The position numbers were made by a program, and so were the translations under genes. Shown in pieces: positions 35,191 through 43,513 of a stretch of 64,000 nt of DNA (within the stretch, counting starts at the first letter, position 1; every line of letters starts with the position of its first letter). The DNA comes from an uncultured Cuneatibacter sp. (lineage in GTDB: Bacteria; Bacillota; Clostridia; Lachnospirales; Lachnospiraceae): contig CAKQHB010000004.1 in the NCBI GenBank assembly GCA_934234215.1, positions 1 through 64,000 of the forward strand, in the 5' to 3' direction. Under the pieces are notes generated by a model that saw only the letters and a list, made by a program, of their open reading frames with translations, made no database searches and was not told the origin of the DNA.

Positions 35191-37224
35191 ATGAAGAAAA
35201 AGCTTTGGGGGAATTTTTCCTCGTATATGCAGTGGCCGTTTTTTCTGACGCTCATTGCACTTCTGGGAACTGTCGCGATCTTCCCGGTAGACCGTATTGC
35301 AGGGTTTATCGCCCTTGGAATTTCGGCAGTTTTGCTCGCCGCCAGTTGCTTCTGCTACATTTTCTATCGGAAGCGGATCATGCGCGAGCTTGTTTCTTTT
35401 GGCGCGGAATATGCGCAGGTCCAAAAAGAACTTCTCCGCGAGATGTCTGTCCCATATGCTCTGATCGAGCGCAGCTCCCGTCTTCTCTGGAAGAACTATG
35501 CATTCACAGACCTGTTAGGGGAGGAAGTCCGTCCGGGTATGCAGCTGCTCTCTCTCTTTCCGGAGATGACAGAGGCCGCTTTTCCCAATGGAGATGCTCC
35601 GACGAATCTGCATCTCACCCTCGACAATCGCAAAATACGTGCTGAGATCCGCCGCGTCTTTCTCGCCGGCGCTGTAGAGGAGCTGTTCTCTGAGCAGTCC
35701 GCAGCTTCTTCGCTCTATGCACTGTATCTGTTCGATGAGACAGAGATGATTTCCTATCAGAAGCAGTTACAGGATCAGCGCCCTGTTGTCGGACTCATCT
35801 ATCTGGACAACTACGATGAAGCATTAGAGAGCATCGAGGAGGTGCGCCGTTCTCTGCTGATCGCACTGATCGATCGAAAGATTAACAAATATGTCACTTC
35901 TATGGGCGGTATTTTGAAGAAGCTGGAAAAGGACAAATACCTCGTCATTCTCTTCCAGAAATCCCTTCAGGAGATGCAGGATCAGAAGTTCCCGCTTCTC
36001 GAGGAGGTCAAGACTGTCAACATCGGCAACGAAATGTCCGTCACCATCAGTATTGGTCTTGGCATCAGCGGCGATTCTTATAACCAGAACTATCAATTTG
36101 CCCGCACTGCCATTGACATGGCGCTTGCCCGCGGCGGCGATCAGGTTGTACTCAAGAACCGCCAGACCATCACCTACTACGGCGGCAAGACGCAGACGAT
36201 GGAGAAGAATACCCGTGTCAAAGCCCGTGTCAAAGCACAGGCATTGCGTGAACTGCTGGAGGGCAAGGAAAAGGTCCTCATCATGGGACACAAAATCAGC
36301 GATGTGGACAGCGTTGGTTCTGCCATCGGCATTTACCGCGCTGCAAAGTATTCCGGCAAGCGGGCTCACATCGTTCTGAACACGATCACCGCCTCCATCA
36401 AGCCGCTGATCGATCGTTTTAATGACAGCCCGGACTACGAGGAAGACCTGTTTATCAACAGCGAACGGGCGCTGGAGCTGATCGATTCCAACACGGTCCT
36501 TGTCGTTGTAGATGTCAACCGTCCTTCCTACACAGAGTGTCCGGAGCTGCTCACAAAGACGCCGCACATTGTTGTGCTGGATCATCATCGCCAGACGAGA
36601 GAGTTTGTGGAAAATGCCGTTCTCTCTTATGTGGAGCCTTATGCCTCCTCCGCCAGCGAGATGGTTGCAGAGATCTTACAGTATTATGGCGATCATGTCC
36701 GTCTGAAAGCCCTCGATGCCGATGCCATTTATTCCGGTATCGTGATTGATACAAACAATTTCTTAAACAAAACCGGTATCCGTACTTTCGAGGCGGCTGC
36801 CTTCCTGCGGCGCAACGGCGCCGATATGGTGCGTGTCCGCAAGCTGTTCCGTGATAATATGGACGATTATATGGCAAAAGCCGAAGCTGTCAGCAACGCC
36901 GAGCTGTTCGAAAAGTATTATGCCATCAGCCATTGCGGCAACAGCAGCACAGAAAGCCCGACGATCATTGCCGCGCAGGCAGCGAACGAACTGTTGTCCA
37001 TCCGCGGCGTAAAAGCATCCTTTGTCCTGTCCAAGCTGGACAACAAGATCTACATCAGCGCCCGTTCTATTGATGAGGTCAACGTCCAGGTCATCATGGA
37101 ACGTCTTGGCGGCGGCGGTCATATGACCATTGCCGGAGCGCAGATCCCGGACAGTACCATTGAGGATGCAACCGCTCTGTTAAAAGAAATCATTCATCAG
37201 ATGATTGAAAATAAAGAAATCTAA
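35191..37224 (+). CDS. gdpP: Cyclic-di-AMP phosphodiesterase GdpP
   Basis: A 677-residue membrane phosphodiesterase. Two N-terminal membrane segments (~12-55), a PAS-like domain (~85-160), a degenerate GGDEF domain (~175-300), then DHH (GHKISDVDSVGSAIGIY, VVVDVNRP, VVLDHHRQTREF) and DHHA1 with GGGGHMTIAGAQI. It hydrolyses c-di-AMP to pApA and so tunes potassium and osmotic balance. It heads the conserved gdpP-rplI-dnaB cluster. Confidence 0.95.
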   Translation: MKKKLWGNFSSYMQWPFFLTLIALLGTVAIFPVDRIAGFIALGISAVLLAASCFCYIFYRKRIMRELVSFGAEYAQVQKELLREMSVPYALIERSSRLLWKNYAFTDLLGEEVRPGMQLLSLFPEMTEAAFPNGDAPTNLHLTLDNRKIRAEIRRVFLAGAVEELFSEQSAASSLYALYLFDETEMISYQKQLQDQRPVVGLIYLDNYDEALESIEEVRRSLLIALIDRKINKYVTSMGGILKKLEKDKYLVILFQKSLQEMQDQKFPLLEEVKTVNIGNEMSVTISIGLGISGDSYNQNYQFARTAIDMALARGGDQVVLKNRQTITYYGGKTQTMEKNTRVKARVKAQALRELLEGKEKVLIMGHKISDVDSVGSAIGIYRAAKYSGKRAHIVLNTITASIKPLIDRFNDSPDYEEDLFINSERALELIDSNTVLVVVDVNRPSYTECPELLTKTPHIVVLDHHRQTREFVENAVLSYVEPYASSASEMVAEILQYYGDHVRLKALDADAIYSGIVIDTNNFLNKTGIRTFEAAAFLRRNGADMVRVRKLFRDNMDDYMAKAEAVSNAELFEKYYAISHCGNSSTESPTIIAAQAANELLSIRGVKASFVLSKLDNKIYISARSIDEVNVQVIMERLGGGGHMTIAGAQIPDSTIEDATALLKEIIHQMIENKEI

Positions 37225-37238
37225 GGAGGAATCTGATT

Positions 37239-37685
37239 ATGGAGATCATTTTATTAGAAGACGTAAAGAGCCTTGGTAAAAAGGGACAGAAGGTTACCGT
37301 CAACGACGGTTATGCCCGCAACTTCATCCTGCCCAAGAAACTCGGTATCGAAGCAAATGCAAAGAATTTAAATGACCTGAAATTAAAACAGGCAAATGAT
37401 GCGAAAGTAGAAGCTCAGAAGATCGCGGATGCAAAGGCTCTGGCTGAAAGCCTGAAGGAAAAGGCTGTCATCCTGAAGATCCGTTCCGGTGAGGGCGGCA
37501 AGCTGTTCGGCTCCGTTTCCACAAAGGAAATCGCAGAAGCTGCAAAAGCGCAGTTAGGCCTTGATCTGGACAAGAAAAAGATGCAGCAGACCGAGCCGAT
37601 CAAGACGCTGGGTACTCACATCATCCCGATCAAGCTGTACAAAGAAGTCAGCGGCGAACTGACCGTAAAAGTAACCGAGCAGTAA
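37239..37685 (+). CDS. rplI: 50S ribosomal protein L9
   Basis: A 148-residue protein beginning MEIILLEDVKSLGKKGQ with the L9 signature KVTVNDGYARNFILPKK. An N-terminal 23S-binding domain, central helix and C-terminal domain are all present. AAGGAGG precedes it, 14 bases after gdpP. Confidence 0.97.
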   Translation: MEIILLEDVKSLGKKGQKVTVNDGYARNFILPKKLGIEANAKNLNDLKLKQANDAKVEAQKIADAKALAESLKEKAVILKIRSGEGGKLFGSVSTKEIAEAAKAQLGLDLDKKKMQQTEPIKTLGTHIIPIKLYKEVSGELTVKVTEQ

Positions 37686-37745
37686 TCAATTCTTTGTGCA
37701 ACCGCCACTGTTTGTCCAGTGACGACCATTGTAAAGGAAAAATAT

Positions 37746-39083
37746 ATGGAAGAAACACTTTTAAAGCGGGTTCTTCCCCACAGTCCGGAAGCAGAACAGT
37801 CTGTCATCGGATCCATGCTGTTGGATCGTGATGCGATTCTGACTGCTTCCGAAATTATTACCGGGGAGGATTTTTATACCCGCCAGTACGGCGTTTTGTT
37901 CAACGCTATGGTGGATCTGTTCAACGAGGGACAGCCCGTCGATCTGATCACGCTGCAGAACCGTCTCCAGAGCCTCGATGTGCCGCCGGAGATCAGCAGT
38001 CTGGAGTTCATCCGTGACCTGATCGCGATGGTTCCTACTTCTGCCAATGTCAAATATTATGCCACTATCGTCTACGAGAAAGCGCTGCTCCGCCGCCTCA
38101 TCAAAGTGACGGAAGACATCGCCGGAGAGTGCTACGCCGGCAAAGAGCCGCTGGAGCACATTCTCGAAAAGACCGAGCATGACGTCTTCAACCTCGTGCA
38201 GACCCGCCAGACAAGCGACTATGTGCCGATTCAGGAGACCGTCTTTAATGTTATCAAAAAAATTGAGGCAGCTGCCCAGAGCAACAGCACCGTCACTGGT
38301 ATTCCCACCGGCTTTATTGACCTCGATCAGAAGACCTCCGGTCTGCAGCCTTCGGATTTGATTCTCGTAGCTGCCCGTCCTTCTATGGGTAAAACCGCCT
38401 TTGTCCTGAACCTCGCGCAGTACATCGCGATCCGCAAACAGTACACTACCGCGATCTTCAGCCTTGAGATGTCCCGGGAACAGCTCGTCAACCGACTGTT
38501 ATCTATGGAATCCTTCATCAACGGTCAGAGCATGCGTACCGGTCGTCTGGAAGATCGGGAATGGGATAAGCTCGTAGAAAGCTCCGGTGCCGTCGCATCG
38601 TCCAAGCTCATCATCGATGATACCCCCGGTATCTCCATCACAGAGCTGCGTTCCAAGTGCCGAAAATACAAGCTGGAGCACGATCTGAAGGTCGTCATCA
38701 TCGACTATTTACAGCTGATGAGCGGCAGCAGCTCTTACCGCGATGCCAGCCGTCAGCAGGAAATTTCGGATATTTCCCGTTCCCTGAAGGCTCTCGCCCG
38801 TGAACTGCAGGTTCCGGTCATCGCCCTTTCTCAGCTCAGCCGTGCCTGTGAATCCCGTCCGGATCACCGCCCGATGCTGTCTGACCTGCGTGAATCCGGC
38901 GCTATCGAGCAGGATGCCGACGTTGTCATGTTCCTCTACCGTGACGAGTATTACAACAAAGACTCCGATGCAAAGGGACTCGCCGAAGTCATCATCGCCA
39001 AGCAGCGAAACGGCCCTACCGGCACCGTAGAACTCGTCTGGAGAGGCGACTACTCCCAGTTCCGAAACAAAGAAAATTCATAA
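37746..39083 (+). CDS. dnaB: Replicative DNA helicase DnaB
   Basis: Hexameric RecA-fold helicase of 445 residues. N-terminal domain PHSPEAEQSVIGSMLLD; Walker A ARPSMGKTAF (Lys ~216); VVIIDYLQLMSG; ALSQLSRACESR; DLRESGAIEQDAD arginine-finger region. The ATG at 37746 has AAAGGA upstream. No inteins. Confidence 0.96.
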   Translation: MEETLLKRVLPHSPEAEQSVIGSMLLDRDAILTASEIITGEDFYTRQYGVLFNAMVDLFNEGQPVDLITLQNRLQSLDVPPEISSLEFIRDLIAMVPTSANVKYYATIVYEKALLRRLIKVTEDIAGECYAGKEPLEHILEKTEHDVFNLVQTRQTSDYVPIQETVFNVIKKIEAAAQSNSTVTGIPTGFIDLDQKTSGLQPSDLILVAARPSMGKTAFVLNLAQYIAIRKQYTTAIFSLEMSREQLVNRLLSMESFINGQSMRTGRLEDREWDKLVESSGAVASSKLIIDDTPGISITELRSKCRKYKLEHDLKVVIIDYLQLMSGSSSYRDASRQQEISDISRSLKALARELQVPVIALSQLSRACESRPDHRPMLSDLRESGAIEQDADVVMFLYRDEYYNKDSDAKGLAEVIIAKQRNGPTGTVELVWRGDYSQFRNKENS

Positions 39084-39095
39084 AAATCTTAAAAT

Positions 39096-39224
39096 GGAAT
39101 CCTGCTTTGCAGGATTCCTCGCCTGCGGCGGGTCGCAAAGCGACAGCTTCGATTCCGCCGCAGTGCGCACCCCGCGGAGCCCCTTTTTACATGCGCTCCG
39201 CGGGGTACGCATGTAAAAAGGGCT
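39096..39224. repeat. Dispersed hairpin repeat, copy A (divergent right half)
   Basis: It opens with GGAATCCTGC/GCAGGATTCC, then GCCTGCGGCGG and TCGC...GCGA, then CCGCCGCAGTGC, as in copies B and C. The right part differs: CCCCGCGGAGC/GCTCCGCGGGG nested in CCCTTTTTACATGC/GCATGTAAAAAGGG. It abuts the dnaB terminator. Confidence 0.75.
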
Positions 39225-39263
39225 GCTACAGTTTTTTCTGATTACTGTAGCAACCCCTTTTTT
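39215..39263. terminator. Strong bidirectional terminator
   Basis: TGCTACAGT pairs with ACTGTAGCA, extended by GGG/CCC, with TTTTTT after it on the plus strand and TTTTT on the minus strand. It ends dnaB on the plus strand and the proposed minus-strand RNA. Confidence 0.92.
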
Positions 39264-39896
39264 GATTCCCGGACGAATGGGAATTTTATATTTGTTCGTT
39301 TCCTAGTTACTCTTGTTTTTATTAGAAAGAAAGCATGCACTCTCAAGAATGATTATTCATGGTAGAACTTTGTTCGTAAAATAAACTTTCTAAAAAATCT
39401 TATGGTTTATAGTTTCTATGTTTTCTATATTCAGTTTTAAGATGCTGTCTGTTTGTTTTCTCTGAACTGCATGTTTCAGAGTTTCTATTGACAGTCGTTT
39501 TTAGTTTATTCAGTTTTTTAATGTTCTATTCTACGGGTTACCTTGATTATCACTCACTGTTACATGTTTAGAACTGATTACCTGTGCATTGGACCGTCCT
39601 CTCAATCTTTAATGGGATGATTTGCGAGTTTTAAATTTACTCTTTTCATTGGTTTAATCCTCTCACATTCAGATTTTTGATTCCGACTGTTTGATCAGAT
39701 TTACCTGCCCATTGGTCTGTCCTCTTACTTTCCAATTCTGCTTCCTGATTGGTTTTGTGGGTTCAACTTAGTGGTACATTGGACCGTTCCTCTCATTTCT
39801 TAGATTGGTTTTTCGTTTTTGGTTTCTGAAACTCTCTTCGTCATTTTGACTTTTTCTGTTGAGTTTCTGTTGTTTTTTGTTTCTCTCTTTTTGTTG
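39220..39896 (-). ncRNA. Candidate long A-rich non-coding RNA (~670 nt)
   Basis: No open reading frame of gene size exists in 39264-39960. On the minus strand a promoter (39902-39930) lies at one end and a strong terminator at the other. The predicted RNA is A-rich and U-poor. It contains four spaced copies of an AGAGGA...CCAATG motif (39587-39795) and several small hairpins, such as a TCTGAA/TTCAGA stem nested in a CTGTC/GACAG stem at ~39446-39496. I recognise no known RNA family. The promoter, terminator and motifs are seen; the RNA itself is inferred. Confidence 0.5.
39587..39795 (-). repeat. Four spaced copies of an SD-like motif followed by ATG
   Basis: Read on the minus strand, copies end at about 39587, 39647, 39710 and 39777 and each reads AGAGGA, 6-8 bases, CCAATG or a close variant. 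Spacing is 60, 63 and 67 bases. Three are followed in frame by two codons and TAA (predicted MHR, MGR, MYH). The fourth runs 15 codons (starting MKRVNLKLANHP). Confidence 0.7.
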
Positions 39897-39901
39897 TCTT
39901 C

Positions 39902-39930
39902 ATTATAGCGTACTGCAATCGTTTTGTATA
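39902..39930 (-). promoter_or_regulatory. Promoter for the candidate non-coding RNA
   Basis: On the minus strand a perfect TATAAT (39902-39907) has TATACA 17 bases upstream (4 of 6 consensus). It lies just downstream of the lysR stop codon. A hairpin ACCGTA/TACGGT with a G6 loop (39941-39958) lies between them. Confidence 0.6.
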
Positions 39931-39964
39931 TAGCAAATTTACCGTAGGGGGGTACGGTTATTTT

Positions 39965-40849
39965 TTATACCCCCTGCATCCACTTTTTCAGACTTTTCCG
40001 TACCCGTGCTCCCAGCTCCGTCTCCCGGTCAAAGCTATTGTACACCAGATAATACTGTCTCACAAAGTCGATTCCTTCAATGTCCAGTCTCCGAAAAGAC
40101 TCCGGATCCGGCACCGTATTCAGCACCGCTTCCGACAATACTGCCACGCCCAGATTCCCCCGCAGCAATTCCAGGATTGCCAGATTACTGGAGCTTTCCA
40201 CAATTGGCTCCACAAACAGCTTTTCTTTTCGCAAAACCTCCTGTACAGCGCTGCAATTTCCACTGCCCTGCTCCCTCACGATCAGCGGCAGCTTCGCAAA
40301 CTCCCCTATCGTCAGGTGATCCGGACACGCAAAACCGCTTCCGCACACCGGATACAGATGATCTGTGAACACCGGTTCCGCCTGAAATTCGCGATTTACT
40401 GCGCTGGAATCCAAAATCGCCCAGTCCAGCTTATTTTCATACAGCATCTGCCGAATCGTCGGAATATTGTCCACAACAATCCGGATTCCCGCCTGCGGGA
40501 TCTCCTTCTTCATATGCATCAAAAGCTCCGGCAGCTGTGCCTCGCCCAACACAAAACTCACACCAAGGCGAAATACCTGGTGTCCGCCTTCGCCCAATTC
40601 CTGTCTGGATTTTTCATAGTAATATAAAATCCCGACAATGTAATCCAGCAGCTTCTGTCCCGCCTGTGTCGGATCAATCCCCCGGTTTGAACGCTTCACC
40701 AATTTCTCCCCGTAGATCTCCTCCAGGCGCCGCAGCACGCTGCTGACCGTCGGCTGTGCAATTCCATACAGCTCTGCCGTTTTCTTCATACTGCCCGTCT
40801 CACACGCTGATTTAAAAACCCGCAAATCATACAAAGTTGCATCTTCCAT
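39965..40849 (-). CDS. LysR-family transcriptional regulator
   Basis: A 294-residue LTTR. The N-terminal helix-turn-helix is TLYDLRVFKSACETGSMKKT followed by IAQPTVSSVLRRLEEIYGEKL. The C-terminal effector domain (~90-294) is of the periplasmic-binding-protein type (FRLGVSFVLGEAQLPELL). The ATG at 40849 has AAAGGAG eight bases upstream; an in-frame extension of about 100 codons to 41146 runs through the repeat and is not real. Neighbouring targets are not obvious. Confidence 0.88.
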   Translation of the reverse strand: MEDATLYDLRVFKSACETGSMKKTAELYGIAQPTVSSVLRRLEEIYGEKLVKRSNRGIDPTQAGQKLLDYIVGILYYYEKSRQELGEGGHQVFRLGVSFVLGEAQLPELLMHMKKEIPQAGIRIVVDNIPTIRQMLYENKLDWAILDSSAVNREFQAEPVFTDHLYPVCGSGFACPDHLTIGEFAKLPLIVREQGSGNCSAVQEVLRKEKLFVEPIVESSSNLAILELLRGNLGVAVLSEAVLNTVPDPESFRRLDIEGIDFVRQYYLVYNSFDRETELGARVRKSLKKWMQGV

Positions 40850-40892
40850 CGCTGCCGCTCCTTTCTGTCGGACTATGAATACTGTTGGGTTG

Positions 40893-40922
40893 ATTATACA
40901 ACATTTTCGGGTAAGGACGCAA
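40893..40922 (-). promoter_or_regulatory. lysR promoter
   Basis: TTGCGT, an 18-base spacer and TATAAT on the minus strand. Confidence 0.6.
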
Positions 40923-40978
40923 GGTGGAGCTCTCCGTGTAATGATATTTGCTTTTGTAATCCGATTCAACATAAAAAT

Positions 40979-41105
40979 AGAATCCTGCAGAGCAGGATTC
41001 TCCGCCTGCGGCGGGTCGCGAGGCGACAAATTCTGTTCCGCCGCAGTGCGATCCACGCGGAGCGCTTTTTGCTTTATAGGAAATGCAACGCAATTTTCTA
41101 TAAAG
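40979..41105. repeat. Dispersed hairpin repeat, copy B
   Basis: A chain of hairpins: AGAATCCTGC/GCAGGATTCT, TCGCgagGCGA flanked by CCGCCTGCGGCGG and CCGCCGCAGTGCG, then TTTATAGGAAAT/AATTTTCTATAAAG. Nearly identical over its length to copy C at 45457. It sits between the rpsR terminator and the lysR promoter. Confidence 0.85.
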
Positions 41106-41140
41106 TAAAAAACCCGTCCCACACTCAGTGCGGAACGGGC
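41106..41140 (-). terminator. Terminator of the rpsF-ssb-rpsR operon
   Basis: On the minus strand CCCGTTCCGCACT pairs with AGTGTGGGACGGG, followed by TTTTTT. Confidence 0.9.
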
Positions 41141-41168
41141 TCTCATTCTCAGAAGCTCAGGTTCTGAA

Positions 41169-41429
41169 TTATTCTACTGTGTAGGGCATCAGAGCGATGT
41201 GACGAGCTCTCTTTACAGCTACGGTGATTGCTCTCTGATGCTTTGCGCAGGTACCGGTTACACGACGAGGAAGGATCTTACCTCTCTCGGAAACGTACTT
41301 ACGCAGCTTTGCGGTATCCTTGTAATCGATAGCGTTGTTCTCACCACAGAATACGCAAACCTTTTTTCTTCTACGGCTGCCGCCTCTCTTCATCTTAGAG
41401 TCGGGTCTATCAGACTTATTAAATGCCAT
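41169..41429 (-). CDS. rpsR: 30S ribosomal protein S18
   Basis: An 86-residue protein with a zinc-site CVFCGENN near the N-terminus and later Cys/His in GTCAKHQ, plus the S18 signature LRKYVSERGKILPRR. AGGAGG precedes the ATG. Last gene of the S6-SSB-S18 operon. Confidence 0.97.
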   Translation of the reverse strand: MAFNKSDRPDSKMKRGGSRRRKKVCVFCGENNAIDYKDTAKLRKYVSERGKILPRRVTGTCAKHQRAITVAVKRARHIALMPYTVE

Positions 41430-41448
41430 TGCTTATTACCTCCTTATT

Positions 41449-41916
41449 TTAGTTGAAGGGTAAACCTTCGTCCTCTACCCCATCCGGGATGTTCATGAAT
41501 CCATCACCAGCTGCACTTCCGGGTGCCGGTCTGCTGTCCATAGCAGGTCTGGAATAGGATGATGCAGATGCACCATCGGAAGAACCATTCTTGCTGTCAG
41601 CAAACTCCTGATCATCCAGGATAACCTCAGTGGTGTAGACTCTCTGTCCGTCTTTGTTCGTATAGCTGCCGGTCTGAATGCGTCCGGATACCAGAACACG
41701 CATGCCCTGGCGGAAATAACGCTCTGCAAACTCTGCTGCACGATCGAATGCAACACACGGAATGAAATCTGCCTGCTGCTCGCCGTTATCGTTATTTCTG
41801 CGACCTCTGCGGTCAACTGCCAGTGTATATCTGGCGATTGCCATCTGACGCTCCCCCTGTGAATACCGGATCTCCGGATCACGGGTTAATCTTCCCATCA
41901 GTATTACACGATTCAT
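41449..41916 (-). CDS. ssb: Single-stranded DNA-binding protein
   Basis: A 155-residue SSB: MNRVILMGRLTRDPEIRYSQ opens the OB fold (1-105), then a Ser/Gly-rich linker and the acidic hydrophobic tip DEGLPFN replacing the usual DDDIPF, which binds partner proteins. Confidence 0.96.
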   Translation of the reverse strand: MNRVILMGRLTRDPEIRYSQGERQMAIARYTLAVDRRGRRNNDNGEQQADFIPCVAFDRAAEFAERYFRQGMRVLVSGRIQTGSYTNKDGQRVYTTEVILDDQEFADSKNGSSDGASASSYSRPAMDSRPAPGSAAGDGFMNIPDGVEDEGLPFN

Positions 41917-41934
41917 AGCGACTCCTCTTTCCGA

Positions 41935-42228
41935 TTAAGCCTCCTCGGGCTTAACACACAGATATCTGATAACAGGTTCCATAATGCGAACGTGGCTCTC
42001 TACCTGGTTCGGGCAATCGGAATTTTCGCTCTCAAAAGTAATGAAGTAGTAATAAGCTTCGCGTGTCTTCTGAACTTCGTAAGCAAGCTTCTTCTTGCCC
42101 CATTCATCCACGTTTACAACAGTACCTTCGTAACGATTGATGTAACCCTTAATAGTTTCGATGGCTGCTGCTCTTTCTTCATCTTCGAGCTTCACATTCA
42201 ATACTACTGCTAATTCGTATTTGCTCAT
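41935..42228 (-). CDS. rpsF: 30S ribosomal protein S6
   Basis: A 97-residue S6 with the YELAVVLNVKLEDEER start and WGKKKLAYEVQKTREAYY core. AAGGAGG precedes the ATG. First gene of the operon. Confidence 0.97.
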   Translation of the reverse strand: MSKYELAVVLNVKLEDEERAAAIETIKGYINRYEGTVVNVDEWGKKKLAYEVQKTREAYYYFITFESENSDCPNQVESHVRIMEPVIRYLCVKPEEA

Positions 42229-42239
42229 GCTTCTCGTAC

Positions 42240-42337
42240 CTCCTTTTGGTCTCTGGCCCCCTGATTAGCGGGGAGCAAGGAATTTTGGATAATATATCAC
42301 GAAGAAATATTCTAGCATAAACACTGCGATATTGCAA
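42240..42337 (-). promoter_or_regulatory. rpsF promoter and leader with candidate S6:S18-binding hairpin
   Basis: On the minus strand TTGCAA and TAGAAT are 17 bases apart (42309-42337). The ~80-base leader carries a hairpin pairing CCCC of GCTCCCCGC with GGGG of AGGGGGCC (42255-42276). An autoregulatory S6:S18 site is known in rpsF leaders of many bacteria. The resemblance here is only by position and the C-rich stem. Confidence 0.5.
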
Positions 42338-42347
42338 GCTTTTCTTC

Positions 42348-42376
42348 TTGTTTTTTTCAAAAAAATACGCTACACT
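42348..42376 (+). promoter_or_regulatory. Promoter of the DUF951 gene
   Basis: TTGTTT and TACACT are 17 bases apart, divergent from the rpsF promoter. Confidence 0.55.
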
Positions 42377-42408
42377 GATACCAGAGATTACTTACCGGAG
42401 GTGTTTCC

Positions 42409-42615
42409 ATGAATTTCGAAGTTGGCATGATCATTCAACTGAAAAAAGCACACCCCTGCGGCAGCAGCCAGTGGGAGATTCTCCGCGTCGGAGCGGATTT
42501 CCGTCTGAAATGCACCGGCTGCGGCCATCAGATGATGGTTCCCCGCAAGATGGTGGAAAAAAGTTTCCGAAAGCTCATCTCCGAGCCGTCTTCATCGGAT
42601 CCATCACACTCCTGA
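42409..42615 (+). CDS. DUF951 family protein
   Basis: A 68-residue protein, MNFEVGMIIQLKKAHPCGS then WEILRVGADFRLKCTGCGH, the full DUF951 signature with a CxxC pair that may bind metal. In Firmicutes it sits near replication and ribosomal genes (rpsF, ychF); function unknown. GGAGG lies seven bases upstream. Confidence 0.88.
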   Translation: MNFEVGMIIQLKKAHPCGSSQWEILRVGADFRLKCTGCGHQMMVPRKMVEKSFRKLISEPSSSDPSHS

Positions 42616-42633
42616 TCCGAGCCGTCTGTCTCT

Positions 42634-43482
42634 TTATAAATCCTGCTCCTTTAAAAAGGCATAAAAATCTTTTTCTTTCTGGACATTCTGCTCGGAAATT
42701 GTCCCAAGCGTTGCTGCATAAAAGCTGAATTCTTCTTCCCCGTCCAGTCCGAACAAGCGGTCACACAGCTCTGTGTCCACTGCACCGATGGCACAGGTGC
42801 CGAGATTTGCTGCCGCACATGCCAGATACAGATTTTCCGTGATGTGTCCGGCGTCAATCAGCGCAACGCGGTGTGCATGGATGCCATAGCGCCATTCTGC
42901 GCGGTAAGCGACCATACTGTAAACAAATACAACATTACTATGTTCTGCCCACTGTTGCCCCATCAGACAGTCTCCAATGAGTTCTTCCCAGCACTTTCCT
43001 TCTGTCTGCTCCACTTCAGCTTTTGTGCGCAGCAGCTCGATCTGATGCGTCATCGGCAGATAGTGGTACAGACCGTCCTCCAGCGTTTCCACATTTTGAA
43101 GCAGCATATAACACTCAAACTCATGTCTTGCGCCGCCGCAGGGCACGGTACGCAGCGTTGCATAGGATTTGCCGCGGATGCTCTTGACACCCTGTGTTGC
43201 CCATAAAAGCCACGAAAGCTGCAGCAGACTCAACCGTTCTCTTGTGTACACACGGCTGCTCTTTCGGCTGTAAAACAGCTCTACAACGTCTTTTTTCAGG
43301 TCTAACTGTTCAAAGTTTTTCGGCAGCTCCAGCGCATGATCCGTCATCGCCGCTTTTACAAGAGGCGGCTGCGGCAGCCTTTTGTCCTGATCAGACTGGT
43401 ACTCCTCATCACCAGGACGCTCCCATGTCCGAATAAACTCTCTTCCTGCGTGGATTCGTTCTCTGATTTCCCGTTCGTCCAT
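42634..43482 (-). CDS. SagB/ThcOx-type FMN oxidoreductase
   Basis: A 282-residue nitroreductase-fold protein. FMN-binding arginines lie in FYSRKSSRVYT, followed by RTVPCGGARHEFECYMLLQ, GLYHYLPM, and AGHITENLYLACAAANLGTCAIG. SagB proteins oxidise azolines in modified peptides, but no cyclodehydratase or precursor gene is near, so a stand-alone redox role is more likely. GGAG precedes the ATG; downstream of the sirtuin gene on the same strand. Confidence 0.85.
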   Translation of the reverse strand: MDEREIRERIHAGREFIRTWERPGDEEYQSDQDKRLPQPPLVKAAMTDHALELPKNFEQLDLKKDVVELFYSRKSSRVYTRERLSLLQLSWLLWATQGVKSIRGKSYATLRTVPCGGARHEFECYMLLQNVETLEDGLYHYLPMTHQIELLRTKAEVEQTEGKCWEELIGDCLMGQQWAEHSNVVFVYSMVAYRAEWRYGIHAHRVALIDAGHITENLYLACAAANLGTCAIGAVDTELCDRLFGLDGEEEFSFYAATLGTISEQNVQKEKDFYAFLKEQDL

Positions 43483-43513
43483 TTCTCTCCTCTTTCTGCT
43501 CTTTTCGCGTTTT

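Noticed and set aside
39587..39795. CRISPR-like array
   Set aside because: Repeat units are under 20 bases, imperfect and purine-rich on one strand; no cas genes and no typical palindromic direct repeat.
40850..41146. N-terminal extension of the LysR protein
   Set aside because: It translates repeat copy B and the promoter; the internal ATG at 40849 has a good ribosome-binding site and the standard LTTR start.
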